The position numbers were made by a program, and so were the translations under genes. Under the pieces are notes generated by a model. It had not been told where the DNA came from and ran no database searches. It worked only from the letters and a program-made list of their open reading frames with translations. 37,181 nucleotides of DNA from a bacterium (GTDB lineage Bacteria > Bacillota > Bacilli > Lactobacillales > Streptococcaceae), in contig CAJNDD010000018.1 of assembly GCA_905221435.1 (NCBI GenBank), forward strand, positions 1 through 37,181, in the 5' to 3' direction. The stretch's first letter is position 1. Each line of letters opens with the position of its first letter. This document shows, piece by piece, positions 1-6,565 of the stretch.

Positions 1-1128
1 CAAGAGCCGGCTATTGTTATCCTCTTAGACAGCTATGAGGCCATCAAGGAGGAGGCTTATGAGGCAGAACTCTTTAAACTCTTGGTGCGCATCTCTCGTG
101 AAGGTCTCAGCATCGGAGTGCATCTCTTGATGACAGCGGGTAGACAGTCCAACCTTCGGGCTCAGCTTTACTCGAACTTCAAGCACCAGTTGAGTCTGCC
201 ACAGAATGATGTGAGCGAGGTGCGGGCAATTGTGGGCTCTACGCCCCTTGCCATGACCATGGAAGACATCAAGGGACGGGCACTGATGAAACGTGAAGAG
301 GTGGATGTGATCCAGCTGGCCCTGCCAGTATCAGGAGCCAATGACACTCAAGTCCTCAACAACCTACGCCAGGAAGTGGCTTCTCTCCAAGAAGCCTGGA
401 CAGGACAGCGCCCAAGTGCCATTCCGATGGTGCCAGAGGAGTTGACCATGGATGTATTTCTCAATTTGCCTACAACTCAAGAAGCAATTCAGAATCGTGA
501 GTTGCCGATTGGTTTGGAGTTTGAAATGGTACAGAGTATTGCCATTTCGTTTAATCAATTAAAAAGTTTGATTTATATTTCTGATTCTGCTGAGTCATTA
601 GAAAATCAAACACATCATTTATTAAATACATCACTCTGTTTTGGAAAGAAATTAAGAGTGATGCTTGTAGACCCACTGGAGGAATATAAATCTTATAGTG
701 ACAAAGTGTCAACGTATATTAGTAGTAAAAAAGAGATTTCTGAAATAGCTCAACAATTAATATTTGAGGTGAATCGCCGACTAGAAGGAAACTTATACTC
801 TGATTGGTTGATTTTTATGCCAAATATAAAAGTAATTGTTGAACATGGTCTGTCAGAAAAAGATTTGGACTTTTTATTCAAAAATGGTTTGCGTGTAGGA
901 TTGCATTTTGTAATTGGTGGTGAGCATTCATATATTGGAAATAACATCCATGAAGTTCCGAAATATCTTAAATCCAATGCGCAGTGGGTTATGTTGGGTA
1001 TGCGTTTAATGGATCAAATGTTTTTAGATAAACCTTATAATAATAGAGAAGCTCGACTAGAGTTGGATGAGGTTTATCTGCATGATCGTAAACAAGCCGT
1101 TAAATTAAAAATTACTAAAAATGACTAA
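1..1128 (+). CDS. essC: Type VIIb secretion ATPase EssC, C-terminal part (5' truncated by window)
   Basis: The frame is open from base 1, so this is the last 375 residues of a longer protein; the TTG at 82 is internal. EssC is the membrane-bound FtsK/SpoIIIE-type motor of Firmicutes type VIIb secretion and powers export of WXG100 and LXG substrates. The first part (ILLDSYEAIKEE, then LMTAGRQSNLRAQLYSNFK and IKGRALMKREE) matches the end of ATPase domain D2, with a Walker-B-like hydrophobic strand. The last ~230 residues resemble the degenerate D3 domain: where a Walker A would be expected the sequence reads YISDSAESLENQ, without GKS/GKT. Base composition changes from core-like to AT-rich around 450-550, within the gene. 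It ends 15 bp before lap1, consistent with one operon. The assignment rests on recognised family sequence and the LXG/Lap genes that follow. Confidence 0.88.
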   Translation, partial: QEPAIVILLDSYEAIKEEAYEAELFKLLVRISREGLSIGVHLLMTAGRQSNLRAQLYSNFKHQLSLPQNDVSEVRAIVGSTPLAMTMEDIKGRALMKREEVDVIQLALPVSGANDTQVLNNLRQEVASLQEAWTGQRPSAIPMVPEELTMDVFLNLPTTQEAIQNRELPIGLEFEMVQSIAISFNQLKSLIYISDSAESLENQTHHLLNTSLCFGKKLRVMLVDPLEEYKSYSDKVSTYISSKKEISEIAQQLIFEVNRRLEGNLYSDWLIFMPNIKVIVEHGLSEKDLDFLFKNGLRVGLHFVIGGEHSYIGNNIHEVPKYLKSNAQWVMLGMRLMDQMFLDKPYNNREARLELDEVYLHDRKQAVKLKITKND

Positions 1129-1143
1129 TTTGGAGGAATTTGT

Positions 1144-1503
1144 ATGTCACCAATACAAAGTAAAGAAGAAGTAGCTAGTTCTATTGCATCAGGAATTGCT
1201 AACTCATCTAGTAGTATTGCATCTGGAGATAAAGTTGATTTAGATCAATCGAGTGAGTATCCGGGAAATAGTACAGCTGCGGAGAAGATTCCTAAAGAAG
1301 CTGAGTACGCGTCTTCTATTGCAGAGGTTCTAAATGGATTCGTTTCACGGATACAGAGTACAGCTGCTGAATTTGTAGCAGTGGATAGTCAGCTTGCTGC
1401 AGACATAGATACCAATACTTCTGTGCTACCTCAAACAAGTGCAGTTCCAAAGGATAACGCTACGTTTGTTCCAAATACGAGCTATTTTTCAGAAGAGGAA
1501 TAA
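1144..1503 (+). CDS. LXG-associated targeting factor Lap1 (DUF3130/TIGR04197 family)
   Basis: A 119-aa helical, Ala/Ser-rich protein with the size and character of WXG100-like proteins. It carries FVAVD at residues 77-81, matching the FxxxD export motif reported for DUF3130 (Lap1) proteins, which bind the N-terminal LXG domain of a cognate toxin and deliver it to the type VII machine. The start is supported by GGAGG about 8 nt upstream of ATG 1144. It sits between essC and a Lap2-like gene, and its stop overlaps the next start by one base (TAATG), implying translational coupling. The C-terminal ~30 residues look disordered. The family call is from sequence character and context; the partner is inferred to be the LXG protein at 1861-3471. 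Confidence 0.82.
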   Translation: MSPIQSKEEVASSIASGIANSSSSIASGDKVDLDQSSEYPGNSTAAEKIPKEAEYASSIAEVLNGFVSRIQSTAAEFVAVDSQLAADIDTNTSVLPQTSAVPKDNATFVPNTSYFSEEE

Positions 1504-1859
1504 TGAAGACACTAACATTAGAAGAAATCGATAATAAATCAAAAGAACTAGATAATTTTCTAAATCAACTAAGTTTGGAGAAGAAGAAGGTTATTCGCAA
1601 AGAAAAGGAACTATTTGAAATGCATCGACAAAGTTTGCTTCCATTGCGACAAATCTTAGAATTGCCTCTATCGTCAAAAGATTATCAAGCTTATCAAGAT
1701 TTGATAATGGATATAGGCAGTGTAGGTGCATTAGTAGAAGCGTGGTCGGAGGAACGAAAAGATTCAATCAAGAAACAAGAAGACCGGTTGGAAAGAGAGT
1801 TAGATGAGCTCTGCCATGATCGAAAGAAATTAATGATAGAACAGGAGTCGCAGAAGTAA
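1503..1859 (+). CDS. LXG-associated targeting factor Lap2 (DUF3958-like coiled coil)
   Basis: A 118-aa, highly charged, almost wholly helical protein with two coiled-coil stretches (about residues 5-45 and 80-115) around a central segment containing LPLRQILELPLSS. Size, helical-hairpin character and position between a Lap1 and an LXG gene match DUF3958 proteins. These form a heteromeric complex with Lap1 and the LXG domain and are needed for toxin export (established for S. intermedius Tel toxins). The start overlaps the lap1 stop by one base; the LXG gene begins one base after this stop. I identify the family from architecture and context rather than from a strong motif. Confidence 0.75.
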   Translation: MKTLTLEEIDNKSKELDNFLNQLSLEKKKVIRKEKELFEMHRQSLLPLRQILELPLSSKDYQAYQDLIMDIGSVGALVEAWSEERKDSIKKQEDRLERELDELCHDRKKLMIEQESQK

Positions 1860-1860
1860 T

Positions 1861-3471
1861 ATGGTGAAAATGGTATTAGAATCTTCTGATACGCAGGGTC
1901 AGAAAATGGCTTCCGTAGGTAAAGCCAGAATAGCTTCCTACGATCAAGCAATTTCTGCATTATCAGCATTTGATAATGCAGGAGATTTGCAAGGGGCAGC
2001 CTATGATAGTGGTAAACAATATGGTATGAATGTAATTACTCCCTTGCTCAAGGGAGCTATCATGTATACAGAATTGGTGAGTGAAGCTGTTCCAAAGCTA
2101 CCATCAAAATATCGTTCAGAAGTTGGCGGTGAGGACCTTGATTCAGAGATACTTGAGAGTGAAATCCGCAGTCTTGAATCTAGTCTTCATAGTATTAGAG
2201 GAATGTACAATGCAATGGTTGGAGACGAATCTACAAGTGCAAGCACTTTAAGTAGTCTCTCAAATCGTATGGATGTCCTCCTAAAACAAAGAAATGAAAA
2301 AATGGATAAACTCCGTAAGCTAAATATGTTTGCTGGAAGTTCCAATGACGTTTTTTCTGTAGGGGAAGGTAGTAGCTTAGTTGATGACTTAGCTCAAAAC
2401 CTCCAAACGGGCTTAAGCCAAATCCAAACAGAGTTTGCAAGTTTTAGTGGTACTTTTCCCCAGCATCCTGTGAATACTCTGGGATGGGCACAGAATATCG
2501 AGGGTGAGTGGGAAAATAAGGTTAAGATTGACGAAGATTATAAGAAGGTTCTTGAGAAAATAAAAGATGGCAAAGAACTCTCTGAGGATGATGTAAAAGC
2601 TATTCAAGCTTACAAAGATCGTTTTCCTGGGAGAAATTTACCTAAGGAGATATTGCAGCTAGTAGACGCCTTTAAACAAAAAGATCTAAAAGAAGAAACA
2701 AGTCTTTCTCAAAATGAATTCGAGAAATTTAAAATTGCACTAGAGAAATATTGTAAAGATAATGATATTGACATAGAGAATCTTAAGGAGGATTCTTTAA
2801 AGGATTTTGTTCAACTGTTTATGGAGGAAGGTCCAACAGAATTAGCAGAAAAGGCACCAGAATTTTATAAATTTGTCTCGCAAAACGTGAATAAGGCAGG
2901 AGCAGTATCATCATTATATGCTGTGCTTAAAACTTTTTCATCAACAGGAAATGCTACTACAGCTGGAAAAGTGGGAAATTTTATAGGAAATGTATTTTCT
3001 AAAGCAAAACCATTTGTTCAAGGAACAGGTAAAGTATTTGGTGAAGCATTAATGGCATTTGACTTTTTTGATCAATTAGATTCTGGAGAAAATGTTGTTA
3101 ATGCGGTTGCAAAAACTGCATTGCATAACTATGTTTCAACTGCTATTACTTCCACAGTAACGACATCAGTTGCAGGAGGAATTGGAGGTACTATTGGTGC
3201 TTTTGTTGGTACACTAATTCCAGTACCAGGAGTTGGGACAGCAATTGGTTATGGGCTTGGCTTAGCTACTGGAGTAGCTGTATCATGGGCAGCGAATAAG
3301 ATAGTTGATTTTGCTTATGATAAAACCGTTGGCAAAGCAGTTAATGCAACATTGAAAGCAGGTGGAGAACTTGTTAATGATGCAGCTAAGAGTGTGAAAT
3401 CATTTGGAAAAGCAATTGGTGATGGAGTATCCGGCTTTTTTGGCGGGTTAGGGAACGCATTTGGTTTTTAA
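1861..3471 (+). CDS. LXG-domain type VII secreted toxin with glycine-zipper C-terminus
   Basis: A 536-aa polymorphic toxin. Residues 1-~225 form the helical LXG domain; the motif itself is L43-Q44-G45 followed by AAYDSGKQYG. A linker and charged segment follow (~225-330). The C-terminal part is hydrophobic and glycine-rich (about 425-482, with repeated GxxxG/GG spacing around G439, G440, G442, G443, G446), then an amphipathic tail ending GGLGNAFGF. No nuclease or NADase signature was recognised; the zipper region suggests membrane insertion, as in the pore-forming LXG toxin TelE, but this is inference. A weak AGGAG lies about 14 nt upstream of ATG 1861, so translation is probably coupled to lap2. 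The genes that follow are a DUF4176 protein and membrane proteins suited to immunity. Residues 82-219 are encoded by DNA identical to part of the reading frame at 5106. Confidence 0.88.
   Translation: MVKMVLESSDTQGQKMASVGKARIASYDQAISALSAFDNAGDLQGAAYDSGKQYGMNVITPLLKGAIMYTELVSEAVPKLPSKYRSEVGGEDLDSEILESEIRSLESSLHSIRGMYNAMVGDESTSASTLSSLSNRMDVLLKQRNEKMDKLRKLNMFAGSSNDVFSVGEGSSLVDDLAQNLQTGLSQIQTEFASFSGTFPQHPVNTLGWAQNIEGEWENKVKIDEDYKKVLEKIKDGKELSEDDVKAIQAYKDRFPGRNLPKEILQLVDAFKQKDLKEETSLSQNEFEKFKIALEKYCKDNDIDIENLKEDSLKDFVQLFMEEGPTELAEKAPEFYKFVSQNVNKAGAVSSLYAVLKTFSSTGNATTAGKVGNFIGNVFSKAKPFVQGTGKVFGEALMAFDFFDQLDSGENVVNAVAKTALHNYVSTAITSTVTTSVAGGIGGTIGAFVGTLIPVPGVGTAIGYGLGLATGVAVSWAANKIVDFAYDKTVGKAVNATLKAGGELVNDAAKSVKSFGKAIGDGVSGFFGGLGNAFGF
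2104..2516 (+). repeat. 413-bp direct repeat, copy 1 (within LXG toxin)
   Basis: Identical by eye to 5148-5560 at a constant offset of 3044 bp. It encodes residues 82-219 of the LXG protein. Flanking sequence is related but divergent: mismatches at 2103, 2517 and increasingly beyond. Perfect identity amid diverged flanks points to recent duplication or gene conversion. Confidence 0.9.
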
Positions 3472-3489
3472 AGAAAGGAATAAATTAAA

Positions 3490-3804
3490 ATGAGAAAATA
3501 TTTACCAATCGGAAGTGTAGTAAGATTAAATAAGGGGGATACAAAGCTAATGATTGTTAGCAGATTCCCTCTATATAAAGATGGAAATGATATTGGTTAT
3601 TTTGAGTATTGTTCATGTATATTTCCAAGTGGCGTTGATGGAAAGGAATTTATTTTTTTTAATAAAGAAGATATTGCTGAGGTTTATTTTGAGGGATATA
3701 TTGATGTATCAGAGGAAGAAGCACAAAGAATGTTTTCTGAACAAGAAAATGAAATTGAATATCCTAAGTTTAGGGTTGATAAAACATTTGAGGAGAATAG
3801 TTAA
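3490..3804 (+). CDS. DUF4176 family protein of LXG locus
   Basis: A 104-aa soluble, acidic protein starting MRKYLPIGSVVRLNKGDTKLMIVSR, the typical opening of DUF4176, followed by a short beta-rich domain (DIGYFEYCSCIFPSG). DUF4176 genes recur directly downstream of LXG toxins in streptococcal type VII loci; an accessory or chaperone role for the toxin is the usual suggestion, which I have not verified. AAAGGAA about 12 nt upstream serves as Shine-Dalgarno. It lies 18 bp behind the LXG gene and 4 bp before the next gene, so it belongs to the same transcript. Another frame (3554-3808) overlaps it, but that translation has no family resemblance. Confidence 0.75.
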   Translation: MRKYLPIGSVVRLNKGDTKLMIVSRFPLYKDGNDIGYFEYCSCIFPSGVDGKEFIFFNKEDIAEVYFEGYIDVSEEEAQRMFSEQENEIEYPKFRVDKTFEENS

Positions 3805-3808
3805 TTAA

Positions 3809-4345
3809 ATGAAGCAACAATTAAAAGAATTAGTTGAATTTGGGTCAAAGGAAAAGGATACTGAGCAAACGATTTTTTATAGTCCCGAAGAAAACACCTT
3901 ATTTGTTGGTCCTAGCGTACCATTTCCTGTTATGTTCGTCCCCAGTGCCGGGATGTCATACGGAGTATATTTACTTGCGGAACGATTCACATTTCATGGT
4001 TATTTTCCACTTGCTTTATCGTTTCTAATTGTATTTGTTATTGCTAAAATACAATTTAAACGTAGGAAGGAAATGGCAGTTGTTGATGTAGTTCCATATG
4101 AAATCCCTCCCCATTACTTTACTACTCAAAAAAGAAATGGTAGAAAAACTTATTTGATCATATTATCTTTTGGTGTTATTACTTTGATTTTGTCATTCTT
4201 ATTTTTATCTTTTGGAGGATTTTTGGTATTGTTTTTGGCGTTTACAATGTGGTATTTCTTTATTTTACTGATATTATCTGGTCAATTTAAAAAATCAAAA
4301 TATTTAAAGATCTTAGAAAGAAGTTGGAAGGAAAATGGCGAATAA
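3809..4345 (+). CDS. Multispanning membrane protein, candidate immunity protein for the LXG toxin
   Basis: 178 aa, not recognised as a named family. Four hydrophobic segments can be read at about residues 38-57, 63-83, 114-135 and 137-158. A soluble N-terminus (1-35) and a positively charged loop (84-113) suggest cytoplasmic loops. A membrane protein directly behind a toxin with a membrane-active C-terminus is the arrangement expected for an immunity protein, as with TspA/TsaI-type and TelE-type systems; this is inference from position only. It overlaps the next gene by 11 bp. The AT-rich composition matches the rest of the island. Confidence 0.72.
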   Translation: MKQQLKELVEFGSKEKDTEQTIFYSPEENTLFVGPSVPFPVMFVPSAGMSYGVYLLAERFTFHGYFPLALSFLIVFVIAKIQFKRRKEMAVVDVVPYEIPPHYFTTQKRNGRKTYLIILSFGVITLILSFLFLSFGGFLVLFLAFTMWYFFILLILSGQFKKSKYLKILERSWKENGE

Positions 4346-4862
4346 TCAGAGAGTCTACTATTTTTATACATATCCAGTAGTTGTTACATTATTTTTTCTA
4401 TTACTAGCGCCTATAATATTTTTTATGGATTCATTCAATTCGAATGATTATTTAATTAATTATCTTATGTGTATAGTAACACTCATTTTTGACTTAACAG
4501 TAGGAAGATTACTTTTTAAGACAACAGGGAAACTAGTGCTAGATGGATCTGAATTAAAGATTTATAATGGTTTTAAAGTTTACCGACTTGAAATCTCATC
4601 TGCAAGGTTTTATTTTGGGAAAAATTACTATATTGGTAGGGGTGTTTATCAATACCCAATTTATATAACTGGAAATACTATTTCAAAAAATAATGACATC
4701 AAACCAATTTCTTTGAAATTGCTTGGTCAATCAAAGGATGTTGAAAAATTTAAACAATTTTATATGACCTATTTGTTAGACAAAGTAGGTCAGTTGCCGG
4801 ATGATGAAGATTGGTCTATTGATTATTTGAATAGATTAAAAATACACACAAATCATAAGTAA
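4335..4862 (+). CDS. Two-TM membrane protein with C-terminal soluble domain, candidate immunity protein
   Basis: 175 aa with two N-terminal transmembrane segments (about 12-31 and 40-61) and a beta-rich cytoplasmic-looking domain (65-150: KLVLDGSELKIYNGFKVYRLE). This topology resembles small bacterial PH-domain membrane proteins; I do not recognise a specific family. GGAAGG about 7 nt upstream gives a good ribosome site inside the end of the preceding gene, with which it overlaps by 11 bp. Its place at the end of the toxin operon suggests immunity to this LXG toxin or to one lost from the locus. No terminator was seen after it. Confidence 0.7.
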   Translation: MANNQRVYYFYTYPVVVTLFFLLLAPIIFFMDSFNSNDYLINYLMCIVTLIFDLTVGRLLFKTTGKLVLDGSELKIYNGFKVYRLEISSARFYFGKNYYIGRGVYQYPIYITGNTISKNNDIKPISLKLLGQSKDVEKFKQFYMTYLLDKVGQLPDDEDWSIDYLNRLKIHTNHK

Positions 4863-5105
4863 ATATAGTTAGGGACAAAATAATAAGATAATGTTAATAA
4901 TTTCTTGTAGATACTCAAATAGAGTTAAGAAGTGTTATATTTTCTACTATAATTATAATAATATTTATTGATGTTAGTATGATTTCATGGATACGTTTTG
5001 GTAGATCATTATCTAATCAAAGGTGGTCGGTACTTATATAGAGGTTCAGATATTTTCTTAATAAATAGAGAGTTGTTTGCTTGGTAAATCAACTATTACA
5101 ATATC
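4863..5105. other. AT-rich gap between the two LXG units, with possible coding relic and promoter
   Basis: 243 bp without a convincing gene. A possible sigma-A promoter is TTAAGA (4925-4930), 17 nt, TATAAT (4948-4953). A short frame at 4983-5087 reads FHGYVLVDHYLIKGG and continues for 34 codons to a stop, looking more like protein than random AT-rich sequence; it may be the tail of a lost gene. Similarity to the first LXG gene begins only at about 5102 (TATCATGTA). Confidence 0.4.
4925..4953 (+). promoter_or_regulatory. Possible promoter upstream of the orphan LXG cassette
   Basis: TTAAGA, a 17-nt spacer and a perfect TATAAT. In AT-rich DNA such matches occur by chance, but it is the only good candidate that could express the immunity-like gene at 6566 independently of the main toxin operon. 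Confidence 0.3.
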
Positions 5106-6560
5106 ATGTACTTAGAATTAGTAAGCGAAGCTGTTCCAGGTCTTCCCTCAAAATATCGTTCAGAAGTTGGCGGTGAGGACCTTGATTCAGAGATACTTGA
5201 GAGTGAAATCCGCAGTCTTGAATCTAGTCTTCATAGTATTAGAGGAATGTACAATGCAATGGTTGGAGACGAATCTACAAGTGCAAGCACTTTAAGTAGT
5301 CTCTCAAATCGTATGGATGTCCTCCTAAAACAAAGAAATGAAAAAATGGATAAACTCCGTAAGCTAAATATGTTTGCTGGAAGTTCCAATGACGTTTTTT
5401 CTGTAGGGGAAGGTAGTAGCTTAGTTGATGACTTAGCTCAAAACCTCCAAACGGGCTTAAGCCAAATCCAAACAGAGTTTGCAAGTTTTAGTGGTACTTT
5501 TCCCCAGCATCCTGTGAATACTCTGGGATGGGCACAGAATATCGAGGGTGAGTGGGAAAACAAGGTTAAGATTGACGGAGATTATAAGGAGGTTCTCAAA
5601 AAAATTGAGGATGGTAAGGGACTGACAGAGAAGGATATGGAGGTAATTCAATCCTATAAAAAACGTCATCCAAGTAAAGAGTTACCAGATACATTAGTTA
5701 ATGCTATTGAGCAACACATCTATGAAAAGGCATTAGCTGAAGCAGTTGGTGATGATGGTGTTAAGTATAATACGAAGAATTGGTATGATGTAGTTACGGA
5801 AATCTCAGATAATGACTGGTTTAAGAGAGGAGCCCAAATACTTGGAATAACACCGAAAAGCTTGAGTGAGGCTTTTATACAATCGGACGGCGTCATAGGA
5901 TTGCTGGGATCGGTTGATAAGGGGACAAAAGGTAGAAAATTTGTAAGTGGTGTAATGAGTGTCATGGCTTGGTATGAATCATTAGGAAATAAGGGAGGAA
6001 CACTGAAAAAGGTTTTCGATGGTATTTCTGATATCGCAAATCCTGTAGAAACTATTGTTAAAAAAGGATTGGAAGCTGCCAGAGATGCTGGAATGGCGAA
6101 ACTTGGTAAATACATAAAAGGGGGAGAAGAGGCAACAGGCTTATTAGGAAAAGGACTCAAATATTTCCCAAAAGTAGCTAAGGCTCTAGGGAAAGTAGGT
6201 ACAGTGATGACGTTTGCTGATCTTGGGATTACTGCAATATCTAGTGGAGTAGACGAATTTAGCAAAACCAGGGATGTAGGAAAAGCTGTTGGAAAAGGTG
6301 CACTTTCAGCAGTTTCAAGTGTAGGTCCTCTTGAAGGCGCAACTATTGGAGGTGCGATATTTGGTCCTGCTGGAGCAGGGGTCGGATTCTTTGTTGGAGC
6401 AGCTATTCAAGGTATAAAAGCTTGGAAGCCAAAATTTTTCGATGATCCTGTTAAAGGAACGAAAGAGATGATAGATGATGTTGGTAAAGGTATAAAAGGC
6501 ACTGTTAAAAATATATCTAACGTTATAGGTGGATTTGGAAAGGCATTAGGATTTGGGTGA
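5106..6560 (+). CDS. Orphan LXG toxin cassette lacking the N-terminal LXG motif
   Basis: 484 aa if translated from ATG 5106. That ATG corresponds exactly to internal Met68 of the upstream LXG toxin (constant offset of 3044 bp), so the first 67 residues, including the L-x-G motif, are missing. There is no Shine-Dalgarno (upstream AACTATTACAATATC). DNA 5148-5560 is identical by eye to 2104-2516. After about residue 165 the sequence diverges into a different toxin region with a glycine-zipper stretch (about 408-435; G411, G415, G416, G420, G423, G425, G427, G431) and a tail ending GGFGKALGFG. I read it as a silent donor cassette: recombination within the shared block would put this toxin behind the functional LXG head. 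It could also be a truncated, decaying copy. Translation as such is doubtful, but the frame is intact. Confidence 0.75.
   Translation: MYLELVSEAVPGLPSKYRSEVGGEDLDSEILESEIRSLESSLHSIRGMYNAMVGDESTSASTLSSLSNRMDVLLKQRNEKMDKLRKLNMFAGSSNDVFSVGEGSSLVDDLAQNLQTGLSQIQTEFASFSGTFPQHPVNTLGWAQNIEGEWENKVKIDGDYKEVLKKIEDGKGLTEKDMEVIQSYKKRHPSKELPDTLVNAIEQHIYEKALAEAVGDDGVKYNTKNWYDVVTEISDNDWFKRGAQILGITPKSLSEAFIQSDGVIGLLGSVDKGTKGRKFVSGVMSVMAWYESLGNKGGTLKKVFDGISDIANPVETIVKKGLEAARDAGMAKLGKYIKGGEEATGLLGKGLKYFPKVAKALGKVGTVMTFADLGITAISSGVDEFSKTRDVGKAVGKGALSAVSSVGPLEGATIGGAIFGPAGAGVGFFVGAAIQGIKAWKPKFFDDPVKGTKEMIDDVGKGIKGTVKNISNVIGGFGKALGFG
5148..5560 (+). repeat. 413-bp direct repeat, copy 2 (within orphan cassette)
   Basis: Second copy of the block at 2104-2516, encoding residues 15-152 of the orphan frame. 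Recombination between the copies would delete the intervening 3 kb (first toxin region, DUF4176 and two membrane genes) and fuse the functional LXG head to the second toxin tail. Confidence 0.9.
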
Positions 6561-6565
6561 AAAGT

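Noticed and set aside
5720..6265. 181-codon open frame on the minus strand inside the orphan toxin
   Set aside because: It is an antisense shadow of the toxin frame with no ribosome site and no family resemblance.
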